Positions 33,773 to 46,189 of a stretch of 64,000 nucleotides of DNA are shown one piece after another. Location of the stretch: contig JARWMV010000089.1 of the NCBI GenBank assembly GCA_030998015.1, forward strand, positions 1 to 64,000. Reading direction: 5' to 3'. The notes beneath the pieces were generated by a model. That model worked only from the letters and a program-made list of their open reading frames with translations. It searched no databases and was not told the origin of the DNA. The stretch comes from Ceratorhiza oryzae-sativae (Eukaryota; Basidiomycota; Agaricomycetes; Cantharellales; Ceratobasidiaceae). The translations under genes and the position numbers were made by a program. The first letter of the stretch is position 1, and the number at the start of each line of letters is the position of its first letter.

Positions 33773-35568
33773 CCGAAGAGTACTGAGCTGCTGTAGAAAG
33801 GTCGGCATGGCAAAATGGGCAATCGGCCGATCCCACTGAAATTAGCAAAGGACCAAGGTGGAATCGGAAAGCGATTCGAAGGGTCTTTTAGGATAAGATT
33901 CGGTTGCTCGCTGTAGCACTGGACCTATCCTCACACGCATCTAGTTTTATGAGGTTTCTGACACCCTTTCTTACGGTATTTCGGGCTGTTAAATTAATGC
34001 GCAGTTAACTATATAGATTTGAGCGGAGGAATCTGCTGGTGCAGTATAAGCGTATGTACATAGGCGTATATATACTATGTAGCGTCCGTAAAACTATACT
34101 ACTGTAGATACGATACGAGGCAATACATCAAGTACGAACCGCTAAGCGGTACATGATCGGGGCGGCGCGTAAGCGCCATCATCACAGCCACGCCGTGGCT
34201 AGGTATCAATCAGCGAGTCTTATCGTGCGTATACTCAACACGGGCTTCGATGTTAGTGTTACATCCGCATCAGTTATCAAGACTGCTTATTTCAACAGCT
34301 GTGTTGGATACCGATGCAAGACAGCGTCGTGTATCACAAACCCGAATATTGCTTGCACCCACCTGGGGACCCAAATGTATACCAGAACGCAAGTGTTACA
34401 GCCGCCGTGAGTGTCTAGATATTTCATAATGAAGACAGTCCAATGACACTTTTAAAGAACACCTCTACGAGATGTGATCTCTATAGAGGTCAGCTTCAGT
34501 TTATACCCTTTATGGCAGGTGTTTGACGAGGGAACCCAAAATCACTTGCGCTTCCCCGACCCCGTTATGGACTAGGTTCTATTTGAGGGCCCAAGGGTCA
34601 AATGGGGATAAGATTGAGGATGAATTCAAGGGCAAGTTCTCAATGTCTGCATCCTGCGTAAGTAGAGCCCGCATTCAAGAACGTTCGGTACACTAAGCTT
34701 GTTACTCAGTATGATTTCCAGTCGCACGGATTGATTCATATCGGTGACCAGTCCGGGCTACATGTGCAGTATTAATGACCCTGTCTTTTCTATATTTTGG
34801 TCAAATTGAGCTAGCAGTACTCTTTGATCATTCAAAGGATCTGTCTACCACTGTTCAACAATACTAGGACATTTATGTTCAGGCCAGTATGCCATCCTCA
34901 TGTCTGAGGGTGTGAACAAACTTGCGTTATTTCGGAACTCTGGCCACATGGGGGTAAACTTAAGTTCAACGTCACGACTCGCTGGGGTTCACCCAAGAGG
35001 AGGTCGCTCAGTACCTACTAATCATGACCTTGGGAACTATTCGACTACTGAACCTAGATCCCGGAACCGCCATTCAACTCATGTGGCGGGCCATTTACCT
35101 GACTTGCCTAGATAGAGGCGCGCAAATTTTATGGTAAATGCTCTACAAAAGCCCTAAACTCTAGGTAGGCCACCGTAGCGTCCAACTATGGATCACTCAC
35201 CAGATCACGGTAGCGTTGGTAGCCCGCGCTACTTTGGAGCTAGTGGGCGCTCCACCGCTTACTTAGACCTGTGGAGGTGCTTTGTATTAGCTAGACTTTT
35301 GGTTTTAGCAGAGATTCATGAAACCAATCCCCGTGATTTTTCGCGTCCTATACCCGCCCGAACCGCTGAGTATATATTTCATCGAATAATATGGTCCATA
35401 CACGGCTTTCAGCCTTTAGAGCTAATTCTCGATCGAGGCGACCTTTTGACCAGCATATTTCGAATCGGATAGCCCCAGAACGCTGCTACACCATATAAAA
35501 TACATTGCGGAGAAATACTCTGTAGTGCTAAACGGCGATGAGCACCCAGAACTACTTTCAGAAGGAGA
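33773..35568. other. 1.8-kb interval with no recognised gene
   Basis: The stretch is compositionally mixed, with AT-rich parts (33960-34130) and several short open frames without family motifs. No downstream peroxidase exon could be recognised right of the solo LTR. I see no tRNA, repeat pair or transposon end. Confidence 0.35.
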
Positions 35569-36569
35569 TTATGACCGATTACGATGTGGTCGTAAAATCG
35601 CAATTGCCAGGGTGGATATGACGAACCCAGAAATCCAAACTAAGATGAACCGTCGAAGAGTCCGAAGCAAATGAGGTTGGTGGCTCGGCTCAGGCCCGAA
35701 TTTTTTTTCTTCATAGTACTCGGCTTTGACCATGACTGAGCGATGCGCATCATATGAAGACGCCAAAAATGTACTCACAATAATCGTGCATTGCGCTTGC
35801 CACAAGATATACCCTCAAACGTTTATCTGGAAGGTCTTGCGTTCGGGCGCCAATTGGTGGTTGTCGCTGGGACGAGTTTATGCAAGGGCTTACCCCGAAC
35901 TGCAGAAATCATTTCAATCCACAAAGCGGCTTGCTGCCTCGGGATGAATACTGGGCTATTCCATCCAAATAGCCCCATATCTCGTGCACGTCTGATCAGC
36001 AACCGAAATGGACCGAAAGGATGTATAACTAGCTTACTATAACTTGTTCCAAGTTGTTCAAGGGCCTCCTCGACGGTTTCGTCTGGGACGTCTCGATGGT
36101 TGGTGTAACTACGGAGGTAATCCCAGTACGCCCGCTCCAGCTTCATCCTGTTCCCTATATCAATACGGACGGTTGAAGTTAGAGCCCAAGTGCTGGATCA
36201 AGACCTACGCTTGTCGGCCGTCGGACTATATTGAGACTCCCAATCATTCCAACCCTCGATTTGTAATATAAAATCGTCCAGAGATTGGTCTATCGTGCTG
36301 ATTATCTTGACGGCGTGGTTCACGTACATGCAGGTTGCACCCAAGAAATATATCTCCCAGTCTCGCTTATCGTCCCGCTTACTGAATTGGACAATGCCGT
36401 CAAGGACGCGCTGGATGGCGGACGGGTATCGAGTCTGTACATCTGCGAACTGCGCTGGAAATAGTGAGACCACAGTGATTGAGTGGAACGAATGTGTCCA
36501 GTAACTAGGCCCAAGTAATGGCCGGTGCCATTCCCATTCTTGCTCGCGCAAATGCAGCACCGAGCCCAT
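35569..36569 (-). CDS. Unrecognised 281-aa protein with C-terminal membrane anchor
   Basis: Four exons (36569-36209, 36154-35894, 35835-35779, 35735-35569) joined at good GT/AG sites give 281 codons in one frame. The N-terminal part (MGSVLHLREQEWEWHRP) and middle are soluble and helical (for example DETVEEALEQLGTSYSK, QQAALWIEMISAVRD). The end has one hydrophobic segment (FILVWISGFVISTLAIAIL) followed by RPHRNRS. This is tail-anchor topology, suggesting a cytosolic domain on an internal membrane. I do not recognise the family. The start could lie further upstream, since the frame stays plausible before 36569 (minus strand). Nothing in the neighbourhood gives a functional clue. Confidence 0.6.
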
Positions 36570-37468
36570 AGATTCTGAACAATTATATTCAAATAGATTT
36601 CAGAATGGGAGAGAAAATTTATGTGAATTGAGCGAGCAAAGTCTCAAAAACACACTGCCTGCGTACGGTTGGAGAGTGTGATGCCTCGCGGGTGCCGTGC
36701 CCTGGGTCACGTGGCGCACGCACAGCATCCTCACCGCATAATTGTGGTTTGTTCTTCGCGAAGCTGCAAGTGCAAAGTCCCCGGGGACTACTCGAAATTT
36801 GGCTACGTGAAATAAATGCGGCGTACTATTATCGGCTGTAAGGCTGCACGGTCGCCTAGACGAATCATGATAACCCAAATAGGAACTTGTGCAGAGGGAG
36901 GGTTGGTCGCCCACCCAGGACTACTTTGTGCTATCACTCGGCGGGAGCTGGTTTAGCGCTTTCCGCTCGCATCTCTTGAGACATCCACAGAGCTTCGCAA
37001 GCCTTGCATCCCTCATTGAGCCAGTCGGTGATCTACCGTCCCGCCCTTCCCTCAGGAATTCGACTGTGGCCGGCTCGTGATCTACGTGACGTGGTGAGCA
37101 CATATATATCAATTAGGACCTTTTGGGGGATACAGCCCGTAGAGCCAGATCAAGAACGGGGCTCTGAGGGCCGGCGGGCCGAAGCTACAAACTTCTTTGG
37201 CTTCCAATGGACAGCCGCGCCGCGTAATTTGGCCTCGTGATGGGCTGATAGTGTTGGAATACTTTGGCGGCCACCCTGACACTGCAGAAATCGATTAATA
37301 TCCCGCTTATGGATGGTCCAATAATAGCTCTAAGACATCCAAATTCCGAGGGAACAACACCACTTGGGGCCAAGACGTTGGTCGGCTGATTGGCTGGTTA
37401 CGAGAAGCCCCTGGAAGAATCTACTTCATATATGCGGAACGAGAGGTATATTACTCGCCAGCCTTGAA
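36570..37468. other. Divergent intergenic region
   Basis: This lies between the minus-strand tail-anchored protein gene and the plus-strand esterase gene and should hold both promoters. A 104-codon minus-strand open frame (36600-36914) has no recognisable motif. No repeat or RNA gene is evident. Confidence 0.35.
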
Positions 37469-37474
37469 TATAAA
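37469..37474 (+). promoter_or_regulatory. TATA box of the acetylesterase gene
   Basis: TATAAA lies 64 bp before the ATG at 37533, a usual distance for a fungal core promoter. Confidence 0.55.
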
Positions 37475-37532
37475 GAGCCGCGTGCACGAGGCATCTCGGA
37501 CAGCTACATTGCCCTCACCGTTATTTGCTCAA

Positions 37533-38642
37533 ATGCTCCTCCGGATCTCTCTAATTGTATCATTTGTGTCTGCCATTTTGGCTGCACCAAGCTTGTACTT
37601 GGTAGGAGACTCGACCATGGCGCTTCACGCCGCGTCGGAAGGAATTCAGGGGTAAGCCCACTGACTGCTTGTCTTTGAGAGACATATTAATATTGACTTC
37701 CCAGCTGGGGGGTCGAAATTCCCCAATATCTGACTGGCATAACTGTTGTGAACAAGGCGGTTAGTGGCAGAAGTGCCCGGAGTTACTGGCGTGAGGGAAA
37801 ATGGGCGGCGGTACAGGCGTTGCTAAATTCGGGGGATTGTGAGTAATGCCCTAGGGAGAATCAAAGAAATGTGTTGAGCCTTGCATCTGGGATTAGATGT
37901 TGTGATTGAATTTGGTAAGTTGGTCATATAGCATGCCTTTACGCACCTATGTTTAAATTTAGTTCTATCTTAATCGATAGGCCATAACGATGGTGGCTCC
38001 CCTGACACCAGTGACCGTGCCAGCGTGTACGGCGAAGGAACGAATACTCAAACCGTTACACTTTCGGATGGGACAGTCGAAGTTGTACAGACCTGGCCTA
38101 CGTGAGTTTTCAGCGGAGTGAACACACCATTTCGAAAACTTACTTGGCTATAATCAAACAGTTATGTCAAATGGATGATTGACGGAGCCAAGTCCAGGGG
38201 CGCCACCCCAATCATTTCGGCGCAAACGCCCAATAACCCCTATGAAAATAGCACCACCATTGTCAACTCGCCTCCACGGGTATGTTTACATGGGGGGAAT
38301 ATATTCATTTTTCGCTCATTATATACTAGTTTGTTGGCTATGCGAAGAACACTGCCGCTGCAATGGGAGTTCCATACGTCGATCACTTTGCTGCTGCAAT
38401 CAGCCTGTACACTCAACTCGGCAAAACAACCACCGAGTCGTACTTTCCCTTTGATCATACCCACACTAATGAGGTTCGTTCCAAATACCGAGTTTCAAAA
38501 GCGTTCTGACGAATGTTTATCGTAGGCTGGCGCAACTCAAGTCGCTTTGGCATTTCTGTCTGGCCTAAAATGTCCGGCCGCAGTAGGGGTTTTGTCTACA
38601 TACGTAAATTCTGCGGGTCAAGGTGTTGCGGCAAGGTGTTAA
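37533..38642 (+). CDS. Rhamnogalacturonan acetylesterase (CE12, SGNH hydrolase)
   Basis: Seven exons (37533-37651, 37705-37838, 37897-37914, 37981-38101, 38162-38279, 38330-38473, 38526-38642) give 256 codons. A signal peptide (MLLRISLIVSFVSAILA) precedes the SGNH blocks: YLVGDSTMA with the nucleophile Ser, NKAVSGRSARSY with the oxyanion Gly, EFGHNDGG with the oxyanion Asn, and FPFDHTHTN with the catalytic Asp and His. The enzyme removes acetyl groups from rhamnogalacturonan I in plant pectin, outside the cell. All catalytic residues are present, and length is typical of fungal CE12. Exon 3 is an 18-nt microexon that supplies part of the EFG motif. A TATA box lies 64 bp upstream. Confidence 0.93.
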
Positions 38643-39267
38643 GTCGGTACTTGTCGAATGCGATATGTTGGCGTTTTATTAGTGTGCTATAACGCAGTCA
38701 TTTTCCTGTCCGATCGTCCTTTGGAACAACTCGATGCAGCATACTATGAACTAAAATATTACCCCATTGCTCTGCGTACGACCCTGTGACGGCGGGACGC
38801 CTGGAGCCATCCGAGGCATAAGTTCTGTCCAATTGGTTTTGTTAAGAAACTGGGCAGCGTCAGTTACGCCCTTGGATTTCGATTTTACCCAAAATGGCTT
38901 TGAGGTTTGATTTGAGGATAATTCTGAACGTTATTTCTATGCGCGAATATGCTAGGGTGGGCTTGACTCCTGTGACTCGGCTAACAATTCCCCAAACTTG
39001 AGACACTTGGTCCTCGGACCGAGCTCTCCGGAATACCTGGACTTTTTCAAGGTGCTTCAAAGCGTTTCTGCTTTTAGAGTAGTGATCGGAAGATAAAACT
39101 CGTGTAAGCTGTGTATAGTTTCACATCGTGGACATCGCTCATTGATTCCCATTGACTGATACACAATCCAATTGATTCTAACACACACTTCTACCCATAC
39201 CATTATGAAAGCGGCGCGACGTCTTTTTGCGCTGGACGTAAAACATAAGCATAGGCCTAGACCTTCA
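38643..39267. other. Convergent 3' intergenic region
   Basis: This holds the 3' ends of the esterase and beta-COP genes, which converge. I see no supportable gene in it. Confidence 0.4.
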
Positions 39268-42200
39268 TTACCGACTCGACTCACCCAGCGTGATTTTGTC
39301 TCCGAGGGATAGCGCGATACCCTGAGTCTTGCTCCGAATCCGCACATGCCCTTGGATCTGACCCGTGCCCTCGATCTTTTCGATGCTCAAGTTGGCCAGA
39401 GCGTCTTCCCCTGCAAAACGAATCAGGAGAGGCCATAAACCAGGAAATAGGATGTGCATCTACCGAATAACGATCGAGCATACATGTTGGCGGACAAAAA
39501 GTCGCAGTCGCCAGAGAGTGCGGCTTCGGGGGTCAAGCATGACATGTTGGTCGATTTCATGATGTGGCTCAGGTATACGCGTAGATCCCTGTATGGAATA
39601 TGAGTAAGCAACGGGACAAGATCCGAGTTGCAATAGACATACGTGATTGAAGTGTTCACGTTTACCCTGTTCTCCCACTCGAACTCGGTCCACATGCTCC
39701 TAAACTATACAGCACAGCCCCAGATTAGCGTTGACCAATCAGCCAGAGAGGACCAGGCGCACCTGGGCCTCGTTGCAATAGGCAGGCTTGATGTAATCCA
39801 TAATATCAATATGGATGTCGTTCAAGACGACACAGGTCTCGTTGGTTCCGCTCTCCCAGATAATATTGCCAAAGATGACGCCGGTCTCGGTCGACGAGAC
39901 TTTGATGGTAGCCTTGATACTGTGGAAGCTAAGCGGGCCAAGAGTATGCGTCGTCGGACGTTCGACAAGTTTGACGTCGCCGAGGGTGGCGAATTCAATG
40001 CAGAGGTTTTGGAGTGTGTTGTTGGTCTGATTCACAATAAGGACATCTGCGAAAATTTGTGAATAAGTAAAATGAGGAGAAATTGCTCGCGTACCGAGCA
40101 GGATATCGAAGCCTTGAATCTTGACATACGCCTCGGCATACACCGGATCCGAGAACCCAGTAAGCTGGACGACCCGGCTGAGGTTCGAGAGCACACTGCC
40201 GCCAACCTCTGCGGCGCCCGTCGCGCGACTGACTTCGAGCTCGTACTATGCAAACACCATTAGTCCTCGAGTCAACTCGACGCCGAGCGCAGGACCTACA
40301 TCATCAATCCCCTCGTTGGCCGTCTTTTTCGCAAACTGCCTAAACGAGATGAGATCATCCGCCTGGACAGCACTCTTCTTGGTATCCTTGGCCTTTTTCT
40401 CCTCTGCCTTCTTCTACTCGAGAATGACATTAGCCCTCGCTCGGTTCGCCAAACCAAAAGAGTGCAACGGACCTCTTCGTGCGCGACCATCTTGGCATAC
40501 GCCGCCTTGGTATCCTTCAAGAACATATCCTTCACCCTCGTGTCCTTTGCGAGCTCGGCCGACGCCAAAGTCTGGACGCAGCTCATGATCCGTTCCTGGC
40601 TGTCCTCGTCGATCGGGACCGTCACAAACTGAGATTGTCCGACACGAATGACCGAGGTCATGATGAGCATGGCCTGGTCGCATGTGTTGGCGAATGCATC
40701 AATCGGGTGACGAACAAAACAGGACGCACCTCGGCTTTCAACGCGTTGACTCGCTTGATATCGACGCCTTCTGAATCTCCATATCGCAATACCAACTTGG
40801 TCAATGTCGATGCGAGCACAGATCCAGTGTAGAAATCTCCGCCCAAGATCAAGGCTGGAAACAAAATGAGTTCAAATACCAACACATGTTCCAAAAAACG
40901 TACCCCTCAGAGGCGGTTTCGCAGCTCCCCGAACCGCCTCTAACCTCGCTTGACCAGCAGCCGAAAAAGCAGTCTCGGTCGCGTACGTTCCGTCTGCGAG
41001 AATCTTGGGCTTGTGAGAGGGCTCTTTCTTTTCTTTGTCTTCTTCGGGTTCTACCGAGGCGTTTGCAGCATCGAGAAGGCGCTAAAAGACAGAGTTTGAT
41101 GAATGGGATGGAAATGAGGATGCGGAAGATAGGCGTACTTGCTCGGCCGCCAAGATTGGAATTTCTCCAATCACTCTTCGGACCTCTTCAAACACGGCTT
41201 CGATCTCTGTCCAACTGTTGATTGACATTCGCAGTGACGAGATCATGCAACGTACCAGATGCATCTGCACAATACTCTCCCACAATCCAGAGCGCGCCTC
41301 TAAACACCTTTCCAGACTTGATCTCTGAAAAGGTCTGGAGTAGTCGGGACGTGATCGTGCTCCGCAGGTTCGGGAACTTTTCGACAACCTCGCTGTGTGT
41401 CCATGGGTCAGCTGTGGCTCGAGGACGCACCATGGTGTACGTACCGAACAAATGCGATGACGTCGACAGCCGCGGGGTTGTTTGTGTCGCCCAAGAATTC
41501 CATGAGGGCCTGGACGACGCTCGCTGCGACTTCGGAAAACTTGATTGCGCAGACGTGGATCGATTGAATGAGCAGTTGGCGGTACTCGGTTGTTCCCGGG
41601 GTCTGGGATGATATGAGCATACAGTTGGGCAAATGAAAGGTCGACATGGGAAACCGAGGGTAAAAGGAACAAGGAAGAACACGAAACGGAATGCAGGTGA
41701 GCTCACCTTTTCCGCCTCGGCCTCGACCGTCCTCGCCAGGGCCTTTTTCAACAATCCTACCACCTCTTCGACATTGCGACTTCCCACCATGCCGAGCGCG
41801 ACACTCAGACACTTGCGTCGTACGTCCAGATCACTGCTCTGCAAACCCCTCAACAGATCCATGACGAGGGGATCCAAGACATGGCCGTGCTTCTTGTGCA
41901 AGGCCTCGAGCCGATCGAGGACGATGAGCTTGACGTTGTTGTCCGACTCGCGCGCGACGAGGTCAATGTACGTTTGTGCGCTCGCTTTGACGGCGGCGGG
42001 GTTTTGGGTGAGCGAGGTGAGGGTGGTCGCTGCGTCGTATTTGACCGAGTGGGAGGTGGATGTGAGGAGGGAAAAGATGATGCGGATATATTTCGGCTGG
42101 AATGGGACCAGTTGAGAGATGAAACTAGGAATCGATTGATCGACTCACCCGCATAGACGCATCAGCGCCCGGCCTGGCAGAATCCTTCCGGATGAGCTCG

Positions 42201-42989
42201 ATGACCGCGAGCTGCAGCAGCTCATCCAGACTCTCGACGCTATCGGCATTCTTGCCGAGCCACTCGACGGCACGCTCCGTCGCGCACTGGCTGAGGAACA
42301 CAAACGCGTTGCGCTTGCACGTTGCGTCGCTCTCGGCGGTCAAAAACGTCTCGATGAGCTCGGGCGCGTCTGGGATGAGGTGCTCGTGCTGGCGATAGGT
42401 GGTGTAGACGGCGAACACGGCGTTTTTGCGGACGTACGAGTGTCGGTGGTCGAGGCATGAGCGCAGGGTGGGGATCAGGGGCTCGAGCAGCTCGGCGTCG
42501 GTCAGCTTCTGGAGCGAGCGGAGGGTTGCGCCGCGGATGTATTCGTTGGGGTGTTGCTAGCCGGGCACAGCGCGTGAGTCGCGGCGAGGAGCGTCGTCAG
42601 GGCAGCTCACCAGGTCGTTGCGGATCGCGTTGCAGACGAGAATCATCTCCTGCTTGAGCTTGCCGTTTTCGTCGTGCTTGGGGCATATCTCCCAGTAAAA
42701 GTGCAGCATCTTCTTGAGTGCCTTGCTCTTGGACGGGAGCACATATTGGATGATGGGCATCAGCAGCGTCGGCTGCGCGGGCGTGTCAGCTGCGGGCGGC
42801 GACGGCGGCGAGCAGACTCACATGCGGGTTGCCGTTGAGGGTGGCGACGATGATGGTGCGGAGCGTGTCGAGCTTGCTCTCATCGGTGCCCTTCTGGAGC
42901 GCAGTCCGCAGCTCCTGGCTGCTCGGGCCCTCGCTCGTGTCTTCGCGCACGACGGTGTAGCATGTCTGTTCCGCGATTGTCGCTGCCAT
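39268..42989 (-). CDS. SEC26: Coatomer subunit beta (beta-COP)
   Basis: A multi-exon gene starts with ATG at 42989 ([17 protein letters not shown]) and ends with TAA at 39270-39268. Blocks follow beta-COP throughout: [36 protein letters not shown], the HEAT-like repeats [101 protein letters not shown], then [21 protein letters not shown], the appendage [18 protein letters not shown] and [12 protein letters not shown], ending [20 protein letters not shown]. It is a subunit of the COPI coat that buds vesicles at the Golgi for retrograde transport. About a dozen short introns are inferred; no damage was seen. Confidence 0.93.
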
Positions 42990-43980
42990 CGGTCGCGGTG
43001 CGCTAGGGGACGTGTCCTCGGCGCTTGGCTCAGGGCCCTTGTCTCCAAGATTCATCCCCCACGCTGACGCGCAAGCATGACTCCACCCGAGTCGACATGC
43101 AAGAGAAAAATCCAAGCAAGAGGAACATGGAACACAAGCAATTGGGCAAATCATACCAGAGTTTCCCCCTCGATCTGAGCCCAGTAAGATACATAACCAA
43201 CGACATGGTGAGAACTCGGCGGCCACTCGCCTGGGTGCGATATACAACACATGGGCTGAAATTTAACATGAATCAGAAGCCTTATTCCGTTCAAGGCCTA
43301 CTGAGGATCTCCGCATGACATACCAAAAACCGCCATGATGCGTTGAATGGCTTCAAGGCAACCTTGAACACTCGGAAAGTGCGTGCATTAGTCACATGCA
43401 ATAGCAAGATGGCTCAGCTGTTGAATCGAGATGGGAGCACCTTGCCGACACTAACAAATGCTGGTCAAAGCCAAATCACGCCTACGGACAACCATCTCAA
43501 GGATGATTCCACAGGGAACCTTTGGCACGTAGCCCACTGGGTTAATGCACAGCGCTATCTCTTATCGGTATACAGAACACGTTCCGCCCGGCAATGCAAG
43601 TAATTGATTGGGCCCATGATTGCAATCACTAGTGAACTATATCCTGCGTTTCCATACCACCAGCAGTCTGATTGTAGCTAATTATTCACCAATCAAGCAT
43701 TGAAGGGGGCTATGCGTTCTGGTTACTGCTCGGGACCGGGCTAACCGTGCGGCTACCGCCTGATTCGATACGAAGGAATCTCAATGCCGGGGTCAATTTG
43801 GTATGAAAAACGGCATTCAAACGGCCCGCCATGGCTAATGCGACAGCGGCCCGCGTATTTTCTCTGAACCTGGCATCACCAGACACGCTTATATCGGCCA
43901 AGGCTTCCAGGAGCGGCTATCGTACCCGAGGTTTCGTGGGCGGATTTTGGCCGCACGGGGCCGTATTCCTCGTACCCTAG
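42990..43980. other. Intergenic region upstream of beta-COP and paralog 1
   Basis: This contains the beta-COP promoter on the left and GC-rich sequence on the right (GGCCCGCCATGG, GCGGCCCGCG near 43830-43860). Short open frames have no motifs. No repeat pair or RNA gene is evident. Confidence 0.35.
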
Positions 43981-43987
43981 TATAAAA
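43981..43987 (+). promoter_or_regulatory. TATA box of paralog 1
   Basis: TATAAAA lies 93 bp upstream of the ATG at 44074. The same arrangement is seen at the other intact members of the family. Confidence 0.6.
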
Positions 43988-44073
43988 GCAGACCTGCCCT
44001 GCCCTGTTCTTCAAACATCTAGCCTATCGGATTTACATTCCTTGTTTCATTGCCAGAGTCTTCACATATCACA

Positions 44074-45479
44074 ATGGATTCCAAGTCCTTACATTTCTAC
44101 GCGTGTGGTCTCGAAAAGTACGTAACGGCCTCTCCGCCGTTGTAAAAAAGATAGGTACTAAAGTTACTTTCAGAGACATTCATATGGTATTAGTATTTAA
44201 ACCAGACCTCGAGGAAGAGTCGGACCCAAACCTAGTTCGCATCGTTTGGAGTACGGCTTGACACTTTCTCCTCGTGAATATCTTCTTATAGTTTTCCACT
44301 GCATAGAACGTATCAAATTTCTAGCTGGCCCACATGCCAAGGCTGATGTGCGATTTTTGCCTCGCATGGCATTCGGCATTCCTCAAATCGTAATCTTTTA
44401 TTTACGTCTTCATATCATCGTAGCATGGAGCTAACCACACTGTAGGACGATTCAAACAGTGTTACGACCGCTGTATGGACCGAAGTAGTAGTGAGTTGGT
44501 ATTATAGTCCAATAATGGAAATATACTGATAGGAGCAGCCTGGAGACCTAGTCGATGTCATGACCGCCGACGGCGAAAAACGCTTTGGAGGTATTACCAA
44601 ATCTCCTGAAGAAGGGACCTCTGTACAGCTCAGACGTCCAAAAAATTTGGATCCTCAAAAGGGCCTCTTTCTGACCAATATAGCCAGTTATAGTGGTTAT
44701 ACCCGACATGAAATCTGGATGTTTCACCTAAATACTGGAATTTGGCTTGAATGCCCATTTTCATGAGGGGTATGCAAGTAATAGCTCTTCATTCTTTTGA
44801 CAGGACTAAGAATCACACAAAATCACATGAGCCAGTCCTGGTCTCCGTCTCCCTGAACTGGATCATTTTGACAATTTAAGCTACCTTGTGCAAAACATCC
44901 GTATTATATGCGCTGTAAGACCACTATTCTTGGGCAAATTAGTCAAAAAGTGGCCCTTTTTGGGATCCAAAAAAATTGGGTGTCTGCATCGTACAGAGGA
45001 CTGTGGCGGTATGCCACAATGCTTCCTCCGGTCAAACGAGCTTAGCACTAGGTAAAAAGAAATCTCAAGCAAGAGTCAAACCCATGATTTGACGATCTGG
45101 TTAGGCCTCGTTAAGAACGAGGGAATCAACCAACGCTTCGAGCCTATTCATATGTGGAAAAACTTCAAGTATGTACCAGTTCGGTATTTTTTATTCTTTC
45201 AATGCTCAAGCCATCACGAATAGGCCAGAAGCCTCTCACACGGCCGATTTTTCACCCATCCTAGAAGCATACATAACCCAAGGTTATAATGGTATGTCAT
45301 TTGATTCTGCATTTATGCATCAATTGACCGGCATCAAAGGTTCGGATATCTTTAAGCCAGAAGGCATGACCCCTGTGTGGATTATGGATCTCAACGACCT
45401 CGATCCTTCAACTGGTTGGAACTTTATGAAACACGAGGAGTCTGGAGACTTTTTCATTGAGCCCGCATATAGCCCATAA
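44074..45479 (+). pseudogene. Family-X paralog 1, interrupted by a MITE
   Basis: The ATG at 44074 (MDSKSLHFYACGLEK) starts the same exon plan as the intact paralog at 53132: a first exon of 44 bp, then MVLVFKPD...VRIVW, IKFLAGPHAKADVRF, DDSNSVTTAVWTEVV, PGDLVDVMTADGEKRFGGITK, LVKNEGINQRFEPIHMW, ADFSPILEAYITQGY and WIMDLNDLDPSTGWNF, ending IEPAYSP with TAA at 45477-45479. Inside exon 5 a 362-bp insertion (44629-44990) with a duplicated GTACAG splits the frame; coding on each side joins in phase without it. All other exons look intact, so the insertion is probably the only lesion. The function of the family is unknown to me. Confidence 0.7.
44629..44990. mobile_element. MITE (362 bp) with GTACAG target duplication
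   Basis: The ends form an imperfect terminal inverted repeat of about 95 bp. The outer part is CAGACGTCC...TTTGGATCC on the left and CAGACACCC...TTTGGATCC on the reversed right. GGGCC, ATAGTGGT and GGATGTTT follow in the same order on both. GTACAG flanks it at 44623-44628 and 44991-44996. It has no coding capacity, so it would need a transposase from elsewhere. The exact TSD could be shorter (for example TA), which would shift the ends by a few bases. Confidence 0.75.
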
Positions 45480-45630
45480 ATACGGACCTAGTCTCCACTG
45501 TTTCCAGTACAATCTTAATACCATATATCTCGTTAGTTCCGCATTCCATTCGGCACCCTCACATTCATGCCGAGGGCATTGATGTTTAGTGGCATGGTCA
45601 CGGTGTCATATCGGAGCCGAGAGCGGCTAC

Positions 45631-46120
45631 TTACATAACCGTCCGGCATGGTGACTGCCTTGCTCGGATAGCCTCCTCCGGCGAACGGTCATGTTCGCCG
45701 CCAGGAAACGCATAACCGCAATCGGTAAGTACCGAGGTCCCATATAAATAAGGTCTCAGTTCTGCGACTTTGGATAACGCCCCTCCATCAACCACTCTGA
45801 CGCCTTCCTTGTTCAATGACTGCCAGGACGCTCCACTTTTATTCACATGGACTTCCAAAGTAGACGCGTGCACCTATAGTCATTTGAACTAATTCTGATC
45901 AAAATGAACTTATAGAAATACCGTATTGACTTTCGCATTCGATCCGCCACAGCCATCTGATATCTGCAGAAGCCCAGTCCCCGTCGTATGGAGTACGTCA
46001 TGATTTAAATATCTATTTTTTTTTACTTGCATTGAGTTAGACTTCAACTTGAGAGCACCTCGAGTTTGTTCATGATAGCCGAGGACACTCACAGGCTAGC
46101 CTTGGTTATAGCGACCGCCT
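45631..46120 (-). pseudogene. Unrecognised minus-strand gene fragment
   Basis: The minus strand encodes two blocks with protein-like composition separated by an apparent intron of about 50 bp (GT at 45928, AG at 45876): GTGLLQISDGCGGSNAKVN and VHASTLEVHVNKSGASWQSL...KVAELRPYLYG. I do not recognise the family. It lies where the 5' exons of paralog 2 should be, so a rearrangement probably brought it here. Boundaries are approximate. Confidence 0.35.
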
Positions 46121-46189
46121 CGGCCTTGGTCTGGTTCAGATCGTGAGTGCATACTATGTGCAGCATCAACCGACATAATTTAATTGGTA

